This document shows, one piece after another, positions 52,972-58,156 of a stretch of DNA of 58,156 bases. Position 1 is the stretch's first letter. Each line of letters starts with the position of its first letter. Under the pieces are notes generated by a model. It was given only the letters and a program-made list of their open reading frames with translations, ran no database searches and was not told where the DNA came from. The translations under genes were made by a program, and so were the position numbers. The stretch comes from an uncultured Clostridia bacterium (GTDB taxonomy: Bacteria; Bacillota; Clostridia; Christensenellales; Aristaeellaceae). The stretch spans positions 1 to 58,156 of the forward strand of contig CAMVHE010000012.1 in assembly GCA_947167215.1 (NCBI GenBank). Reading direction: 5' to 3'.

Positions 52972-53001
52972 AAGACCGGCAATTGCCGGTCTTTTCTTTT
53001 C
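52972..53001 (+). terminator. terminator of the NAD salvage operon
   Basis: AAGACCGGC pairs perfectly with GCCGGTCTT around AATT, followed by TTCTTTTCC. Confidence 0.9.
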
Positions 53002-53127
53002 CGTTCCCTGCCTCCGGCGGGTCATTCCGAAAGTGTACCACTGAAGTCAGTCCCCGCACGATAAAAGGCCATTCCCGGGTTCTTTCCGGAAACGGCCCTG
53101 TCTTCCCTCACGCATCCTCCCGAATGC

Positions 53128-53160
53128 AAAAAATCGGCTGCTGCAAAGCTTGCAGCAGCC
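53128..53160 (-). terminator. terminator of the peptidoglycan-binding protein gene
   Basis: GGCTGCTGCAA pairs perfectly with TTGCAGCAGCC around three bases, then GA and six Ts on the minus strand. Confidence 0.9.
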
Positions 53161-53168
53161 GGGAATCT

Positions 53169-54524
53169 CTATTGTCCCAATTCCTTCAGAATGGCATTGA
53201 TGGTTGCCTTGCCGGCAATTCCATCCTCCAACAGGTTATGCTTGTTCTGGAAGGCCTTTACCGCCTTCTCGGTCTGCTCCCCGAAGTAACCTGTCGGGGA
53301 ACCGGCAAAGTAGCCAAGCTTTGCGAGTGCTTCCTGCAATGCCCGTACCTCCTCGGAGCGCTGATAGCGTCTCAGATTCTTCCCGGCACTCAGGGTTCCG
53401 CTGCCCGCCGGAGAAGCCGTCTTGGCGGTGCTTTCCGTGGTCTGTGCAGTGGCAGCATTGCTCTTTCCGCCCGAAAGTTTCTCCCGGAGAAGGGCGATGG
53501 TCTTTGCACCTGCTGCACCATCCGCCTTCAGGTTATTGGCTTTCTGGAATTTACGGATGGCGCTGACCGTGATGCTGCCGCAGTTTCCGGTCACCGAACC
53601 CGAATAGAATCCGAGGCTCTTCAGGGCCTGCTGGAGTTCCGTAACATCGGTTCCCTTGACGCCCAGTCGGATCGTGCGGCTTCCAAGGGTAACCTTCGTG
53701 GCCGTCGTTTCCTTTACATTCTTTTCGTCCGCTTCCTTGGCGGTCTCGACGTTGCTGTTTCCGGCAGCTTCTGTCTTCTTGGCTTCGTCTTTTTCAGCAG
53801 AATCTTTGGTTACCGCCGTTTCGGTATTCTTCGCCGAAGCATCGCTCTTTGCTTCTTCCTTTTCAGTGGCACCGGAAGAAGCATTGTTCTTCTCATTGAC
53901 TTTCGCAAGAATGGCAGATGCAGTCTTGCCGCCCGCAATGCCGTCCACCGTAAGCTTGTTCGCACGCTGGAACTTCCGGACCGCGGCCATGGTCAGCGCA
54001 CCGTAATTACCGGTACTGTTTCCCGAATAAAAGCCGAGTGTTCTGAGATAGTCCTGCAGCATACGGACATCCTCGCCCTGGGTGTCCTTTTTCATCGTTC
54101 TGGAGCCATAGGAAACGGATGCTTTGGTTCCAACATTCTGCTCGGCTGCATTTCCCGTGTTATCCGCTGCGGCAGTGCTGTCCTTTTCCGCTGTACCGGT
54201 TCCCTTGCGGTAGGCCTCTTTATACTTCGTCTGCATCAGGCTGTAATCACCGCTGGTAACCACTCCCGTTGCGACGGAACCCATTTCTTTCTGGAAACTG
54301 CGGATTCCTTCTGCCGTCTTGTCCCCGAAATGGCCTGTGACGTTTCCGGTGTAGAAACCCATCTCTTTCAGCATTTTCTGCACATTGCGCACGGTGTTCT
54401 CAATCTGTGAATCCGTCGTCTGACCCTGAAAGAGCGGAAAAACAGCGTTTGACTCAGCAGATGCTGTGAAAAATGTCAGCAGCAGCATCATGATGAGCAG
54501 CAAGCCGATCCATTGCTTTCTCAT
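53169..54524 (-). CDS. secreted protein with four peptidoglycan-binding modules
   Basis: 451 residues. Signal peptide (about 1-23, cut after ASA), then four PG_binding_1 modules at about 38-95, 148-210, 285-350 and 385-450, each with an L-x-x-LGFYSG-x-x-TG-x-(F/Y)G then a-(I/V)-(K/R)-x-FQ core, separated by Lys/Glu/Thr/Ala-rich linkers. No catalytic domain is present, so it probably decorates or cross-bridges the wall. AGGAGG precedes the ATG. Single gene with its own promoter and terminator. Confidence 0.92.
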   Translation of the reverse strand: MRKQWIGLLLIMMLLLTFFTASAESNAVFPLFQGQTTDSQIENTVRNVQKMLKEMGFYTGNVTGHFGDKTAEGIRSFQKEMGSVATGVVTSGDYSLMQTKYKEAYRKGTGTAEKDSTAAADNTGNAAEQNVGTKASVSYGSRTMKKDTQGEDVRMLQDYLRTLGFYSGNSTGNYGALTMAAVRKFQRANKLTVDGIAGGKTASAILAKVNEKNNASSGATEKEEAKSDASAKNTETAVTKDSAEKDEAKKTEAAGNSNVETAKEADEKNVKETTATKVTLGSRTIRLGVKGTDVTELQQALKSLGFYSGSVTGNCGSITVSAIRKFQKANNLKADGAAGAKTIALLREKLSGGKSNAATAQTTESTAKTASPAGSGTLSAGKNLRRYQRSEEVRALQEALAKLGYFAGSPTGYFGEQTEKAVKAFQNKHNLLEDGIAGKATINAILKELGQ

Positions 54525-54584
54525 ATTTCCTCCTGTGATCGTGCCGTCTCAATTCCGCTTATCACCGGTTCGGCACTCTTTGTA

Positions 54585-54613
54585 AGTATACACAAAAAAT
54601 TAACCCGCGGCAA
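54585..54613 (-). promoter_or_regulatory. promoter of the peptidoglycan-binding protein gene
   Basis: On the minus strand TTGCCG (54613-54608), 17-base spacer, TATACT (54590-54585). The -35 box and spacer fall inside the hairpin at 54592-54628. Confidence 0.75.
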
Positions 54614-54628
54614 TAAATCGGGTTAATT
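54592..54628 (-). terminator. terminator of the phosphatase unit, overlapping the next promoter
   Basis: AATTAACCCG pairs perfectly with CGGGTTAATT around 11 bases, followed by Ts on the minus strand. It would end the HAD-phosphatase transcript. The symmetry could instead be an operator, as it covers the -35 region of the next gene. Confidence 0.7.
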
Positions 54629-54769
54629 CTTAATGCAATTGTAAACATAATTAACAGCTTACCCGGCAAATGGACAAAATCTGTAATCATTTCCGTTCCC
54701 GCTTCCGGGACGGCCCCACCGGATTCTTCCACGCTGTCCCGTCTCATTACAGCGCTCCCGGAGAGACTC

Positions 54770-55615
54770 TCAGGAGTGGTCCCCTGTACCCATCAGGAAG
54801 CAGGAGATCGCCTCTGCACAGCCGCCATGGGCATGATCTGCCACCACCGTATCCGCTGCCGCTTTTGCATTTTCGTTCCCGTTTCCTACGGCAATGCCCA
54901 TCCCTGCCATCTTCAGCATCGTGACATCATTATCCGAATCCCCGACTGTAATCAGCTGCTCCGGCCGGAGACCGATCAGGCTGCATAGGCGCTGAAGGCC
55001 GACGCTTTTATCGATTCCTCTGGGCGAAATCTCGAGGCTGATGCCCACTGCGGATACCAGCTCCACGGGAAGTTGAAGGATCGAAGCAGTCATGTCCGCC
55101 CGCTCCTCTACGCTTCTGCAGTAATAGTTTATCTTTTCAAGGCCTGCGGCACGGGAATGCAGGTATGCGTAAAGATTGTCTTTTTTTACTGCCGTCTGTT
55201 CATACAGCTCCCGGAATTCCCCCATATGGAATTCTGCCATCCGGGGGATGTCGCTCGTCATGGCAATTCCCTGCCCGTTCAGCATCCCGTACAGCATGGC
55301 TCCCCGTTTCCGGCCTTCTTTCAGAATGGTCTTCAGCACCTTCGGCGGGAAGGTGTTGCGCCACAGCAGCTTCCGCTTCCGGACATCATATCCGTAGGCG
55401 CCGTTCTCGCAGACAACGTAGTGAAGCGCATGACGGAGCACCGGGAAATAAGGCCGCACCTCGGAAAGGGGCCTCCCGGAAGCAATAATCATGATTTTTC
55501 CGGCAGCGGCAGCTTCTGTCATTCTCTGCACCGTCTCTGCATCGATCTGCTTCTCTTCGTTAAGCAGTGTTCCATCCATATCAAAGGCAATCGCCTCAAA
55601 GGTTCTCTGCAACAT
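54770..55615 (-). CDS. Cof-type HAD-IIB family phosphatase
   Basis: 281 residues. HAD motif I FDMDGTLL (residues about 10-17), motif II IIASGR, motif III lysine in GIDKSVGLQRL, and motif IV GDSDNDVTML; the region between is the C2 cap. Such enzymes dephosphorylate sugar phosphates, flavin or pyridoxal phosphates. The ATG at 55615 follows GAGGG. It is 14 bases after the metallophosphoesterase gene, so both are co-transcribed. Confidence 0.92.
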   Translation of the reverse strand: MLQRTFEAIAFDMDGTLLNEEKQIDAETVQRMTEAAAAGKIMIIASGRPLSEVRPYFPVLRHALHYVVCENGAYGYDVRKRKLLWRNTFPPKVLKTILKEGRKRGAMLYGMLNGQGIAMTSDIPRMAEFHMGEFRELYEQTAVKKDNLYAYLHSRAAGLEKINYYCRSVEERADMTASILQLPVELVSAVGISLEISPRGIDKSVGLQRLCSLIGLRPEQLITVGDSDNDVTMLKMAGMGIAVGNGNENAKAAADTVVADHAHGGCAEAISCFLMGTGDHS

Positions 55616-55629
55616 GTTTCCCTCTCTCT

Positions 55630-56376
55630 TTATGGCAGGATGCACTTCGGTTTCCAGCGGAGATAATCTCCGGATACCAGCTGGTATGTAATTCCGTGCA
55701 TGATGCCCTCAATGCTGTCATGGAAACGTCTCTCCCCATGGCAGTGCGCGTAAATGACCTGTTCTGCGGCATATTCTTCCGCAATATGCGTAAAGACGCT
55801 TTCCTCCTCAAGAATATTGGTCGGAGGATAATGCAGAAAGATGATAAAACGGCGGTACCCTGCCTTTTTTGCCATATCCAGGGAGATTCTCAGCCGTTCC
55901 GCCTCCCGGTCTACCAGTTTTTCCGCATGGACGGCCTGTCCTTCATCCCATCCGATGATCTGCCCCCTGGCATTCAGGTAAAACGGTCCTTCGAAAGTAA
56001 ATCCTTTCGTCCCCACCAGCGCCACATCCCCGAAGGCGGCAAAATTGTTCTGCAGGAAAAACAGGCTTCCCGCATACCGCTGGTTCAGACTCTCTGTTTT
56101 CTTGGCGTCCCAGAACATGTCATGGTTGCCCCGCAGAAGGACCTTCCTTCCCGGAAGATCCTGGATATAGCGAAAATCCGGCTCGCATTCCGCGGCATTC
56201 CGGCCCCAGCTGTGATCTCCGACCAGAACCAGAACATCTTCGTCCGTGAGCATTTTCTGACAGTTCTGTCGGAAGATTTCCTCGTGGTTCCTCCAGAGAC
56301 GGCCGGAAAGCTGCTCTCTGGATTTCAGTTCAGACCCGAAGTGGAGATGCAGATCTCCCAGTGCATACAGCCCCAT
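55630..56376 (-). CDS. metallophosphoesterase
   Basis: 248 residues of the calcineurin-like fold: GDLHLH (DxH) at 6-11, VGDHSWG (the GD motif), RGNHD, FLHYPP and HCHG near the C-terminus, together making a two-metal site. The substrate is unknown; this short branch is common in Clostridia. GGGAGGG ahead of the ATG at 56376 decides the start over the ATG at 56391. A near-consensus promoter precedes it. Confidence 0.92.
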   Translation of the reverse strand: MGLYALGDLHLHFGSELKSREQLSGRLWRNHEEIFRQNCQKMLTDEDVLVLVGDHSWGRNAAECEPDFRYIQDLPGRKVLLRGNHDMFWDAKKTESLNQRYAGSLFFLQNNFAAFGDVALVGTKGFTFEGPFYLNARGQIIGWDEGQAVHAEKLVDREAERLRISLDMAKKAGYRRFIIFLHYPPTNILEEESVFTHIAEEYAAEQVIYAHCHGERRFHDSIEGIMHGITYQLVSGDYLRWKPKCILP

Positions 56377-56405
56377 ATACCCTCCCAGCATGGTTTGTGG
56401 GCGGC

Positions 56406-56434
56406 ATTATAGCATGGCCGCTCCTGTGTTTCAA
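56406..56434 (-). promoter_or_regulatory. promoter of the metallophosphoesterase-HAD unit
   Basis: On the minus strand TTGAAA (56434-56429), 17-base spacer, TATAAT (56411-56406). Confidence 0.87.
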
Positions 56435-56459
56435 GTGTATGGCATTAATCGCGTGCATA

Positions 56460-56468
56460 TGTTATACT
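56460..56468 (+). promoter_or_regulatory. extended -10 promoter of the ABC exporter gene
   Basis: TGT-TATACT (-10 box 56463-56468), 31 bases before the start; the -35 region (TGGCAT) is poor. Divergent from the metallophosphoesterase promoter. Confidence 0.6.
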
Positions 56469-56498
56469 TATGGAACTTTACTGAATGAGGTGATATAA

Positions 56499-58156
56499 AT
56501 GCCTGGTCCCGGTGGTCCGATGGGCAGAGCCCATTATATGACAGAGGAGGAAAAACAGGCCAGCCCCAAGATCAGCAGGGAACTGCTGGTCCGTGTCTTT
56601 TCCTATCTGCGTCCTTACATGAAACAGCTGCTTCTGGTGTTTGTCTGCATCATTTTCTCTTCCATCTGCAGTCTGTTCCCCTCCATACTGACCGGTCATA
56701 TCGTTGATGTTCTCACCGGAAAGGATCTGGGCGGCTGGATCGGTACCGGGATTTCCGCATTGCTCCGCCTGATTCTTCTGTCCCTGCTGCTCCATTTCAG
56801 CTCCAATCTGATCGGCGTCGGGGAAAGCTACCTGAACAGCTGGATTGCGCAGCATATTTCCTATGATATGCGCAATGAGATGTACCGGCATCTGCAGAAG
56901 ATGTCCCAGCGCTTTTTTACGTCTGCCAATCAGGGCGATATCATCACACGCATGACCAGTGATATTTCCGGCGTGGAATCGGTCATTACCGGCACCTTTA
57001 CCAGCATCCTGTCCAACATCATCACGCTGGTGGTCGCCGTCATCGCCATGTTCCAGAAGAACTGGATTCTGGCACTGGTAGGCATCATTGTCGTCCCCCT
57101 GTTTACCCTTCCTACGCGCATGGCAGGAAAAACCCGGTGGAAACTGGCCAGTGAAGCCCAGGCCTGCAATGATGAGATCAACGGCATCCTGAACGAAACC
57201 CTCTCTGTCAGCGGCCAGCTGCTGGTCAAGCTGTTCGGCCGTGAAGAAACGGAATACAAGCGCTACGAAGAAGTAAACGGGCGCATGATCCGGCTGAACA
57301 TCCGCGAAAGAATGGCAGGCAGATGGTTCTTCATGCTGCTTGGCACGCTGACGACCATCGGCCCGATGCTGCTCTATCTGGTCGGCGGAATCCTCATCAT
57401 GCGGTACAACAGCACCCTGACCGTGGGCGACATCACCGTACTGGTGGCATTGCTCGGACGGATGTACGGTCCGGTCAACAGCCTTCTGAACATTCAGGTG
57501 GACTGGATCCGTTCCATGGCCATGTTTACCCGCATTTTTGACTATTTTGACATGAAGCCGGAAATTGAGGAAAAGCCGGATGCCCTGGAGCTCACGCAGA
57601 CCAAGGGCGAAGTAAGCTTTGACCACGTGGACTTTTCCTATGACGGGGATCGGATGATCCTGCACGACATCTCTTTTGAACTGAAGAGCGGTGACTGTAT
57701 TGCCATTGTCGGCCCCAGCGGAAGCGGGAAAAGCACCATCGTCAACCTCATTCCCCGTCTCTGGGATGTGACGAATGGCCGGGTTACCTTTGACGGAAAG
57801 GATGTCCGTGACCTGACCCTCCATTCCCTCCGGGATGAAATCGGCGTTGTTACACAGGAAACCTATCTCTTCAACGGAACCATCCGGGAAAACCTTCGTT
57901 ATGCAAAAGAGGACGCAACGGAGGAAGAGATGATTGAAGCCTGCAAGAAAGCCAATATCTATGATTTTATCCTCCGGCAGCCGGAAGGGCTCGACACCAT
58001 GGTCGGCAATCGCGGACTGAAGCTTTCCGGAGGTGAAAAGCAGAGGATTTCCATCGCGCGGGTACTGCTCAAGGATCCCGCACTGCTGATCTTTGACGAA
58101 GCCACCTCTGCCCTGGATTCCATCTCCGAAGCAGCAATCCAGGCAGCAATCAACCC
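56499..58156 (+). CDS. ABC exporter, fused membrane and ATPase domains (3' end missing)
   Basis: 552 residues are present; the frame is open at the window edge. After an N-terminal Gly/Pro-rich stretch (MPGPGGPMGRAHYM) come six transmembrane helices (exporter type, FFTSANQGDIITRMTSDI coupling helix), then the ATPase: Walker A GPSGSGKST, Q-loop VTQETYLFNGTI, signature LSGGEKQRISIARVLL and Walker B ALLIFDEATSALD, with the H-loop lost to truncation. It matches the MsbA/LmrA-like multidrug or lipid exporters, often encoded as heterodimer halves. GAGGTG precedes the ATG. Substrate unknown. Confidence 0.95.
   Translation, partial: MPGPGGPMGRAHYMTEEEKQASPKISRELLVRVFSYLRPYMKQLLLVFVCIIFSSICSLFPSILTGHIVDVLTGKDLGGWIGTGISALLRLILLSLLLHFSSNLIGVGESYLNSWIAQHISYDMRNEMYRHLQKMSQRFFTSANQGDIITRMTSDISGVESVITGTFTSILSNIITLVVAVIAMFQKNWILALVGIIVVPLFTLPTRMAGKTRWKLASEAQACNDEINGILNETLSVSGQLLVKLFGREETEYKRYEEVNGRMIRLNIRERMAGRWFFMLLGTLTTIGPMLLYLVGGILIMRYNSTLTVGDITVLVALLGRMYGPVNSLLNIQVDWIRSMAMFTRIFDYFDMKPEIEEKPDALELTQTKGEVSFDHVDFSYDGDRMILHDISFELKSGDCIAIVGPSGSGKSTIVNLIPRLWDVTNGRVTFDGKDVRDLTLHSLRDEIGVVTQETYLFNGTIRENLRYAKEDATEEEMIEACKKANIYDFILRQPEGLDTMVGNRGLKLSGGEKQRISIARVLLKDPALLIFDEATSALDSISEAAIQAAIN

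Noticed and set aside
54562-54747. 61-residue minus-strand frame
   Set aside because: It contains the terminator hairpin and promoter at 54585-54628 and has no ribosome site.
56478-57824. 448-residue open frame on the minus strand
   Set aside because: Antisense to the ABC exporter, which is open to the window edge and has all ABC motifs.

Overview
The window reads as chromosome from a Gram-positive anaerobe of the Clostridia (Bacillota). The evidence is: a CIRCE-controlled hrcA-grpE-dnaK-dnaJ-prmA-rsmE cluster, an ireB-ruvX pair, strong Shine-Dalgarno sites, near-consensus sigma-A promoters with 17-base spacers, oxygen-sensitive type enzymes (an H-cluster protein with ferredoxin domains, HemW, iron alcohol dehydrogenase) and hemicellulose enzymes. 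Base composition is moderately GC-rich with C-ending codons preferred. A gut or rumen plant-fibre degrader is an inference; the genus cannot be fixed from the sequence alone. No phage, IS element, CRISPR array or rRNA was seen.

Layout. 0-4.2 kb: a membrane protein converging on a five-gene minus-strand operon (DRTGG protein, anti-sigma-type ATPase, [FeFe]-hydrogenase-like protein lacking the proton-relay cysteine, second DRTGG protein, PHP phosphoesterase). 4.4-7.4 kb: lipid kinase pair, then ireB, a ruvX-DUF1292 fusion and a second DUF1292 protein. 7.4-13.3 kb: a secreted thioredoxin-fold protein, a membrane-anchored SH3-repeat protein, an AbiEi/AbiEii toxin-antitoxin pair and tRNA-Thr/tRNA-Pro. 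13.6-19.1 kb: GH51 arabinofuranosidase, MATE transporter, and rhamnose-branch genes rhaD-fucO. 19.4-31.6 kb: secreted SH3 protein, the heat-shock and ribosome-methylation cluster, hemW, lepA and a metallo-hydrolase. 31.7-44 kb: a short pyruvate-kinase-like protein; a regulator built like a sigma-54 activator but with a decayed AAA+ domain, divergent from an Opp/Dpp-type ABC transporter operon that ends in a mannonate-dehydratase-like gene; then a convergent GH120 beta-xylosidase. 44-49.3 kb: YHYH protein and nitroreductase, ketopantoate reductase, GntR regulator and a mutarotase-like protein. 49.5-53 kb: a complete nicotinamide-to-NAD operon (pncA-nadD-pncB-nadE). 53-58.2 kb: a secreted peptidoglycan-binding protein, a HAD phosphatase with a metallophosphoesterase, and an ABC exporter cut by the window edge.

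How it fits together. Several units point to plant cell-wall sugar use: arabinofuranosidase, beta-xylosidase, rhamnulose-phosphate aldolase with lactaldehyde reductase, and an ABC importer linked to a uronate-type dehydratase, so that importer may carry oligosaccharides and not peptides. The most interesting unit is the 925-4116 operon, which looks like a hydrogen or redox sensor coupled to a switch-type ATPase. The degenerate activator at 32966-34828 and the short pyruvate-kinase-like protein are the next most unusual items.
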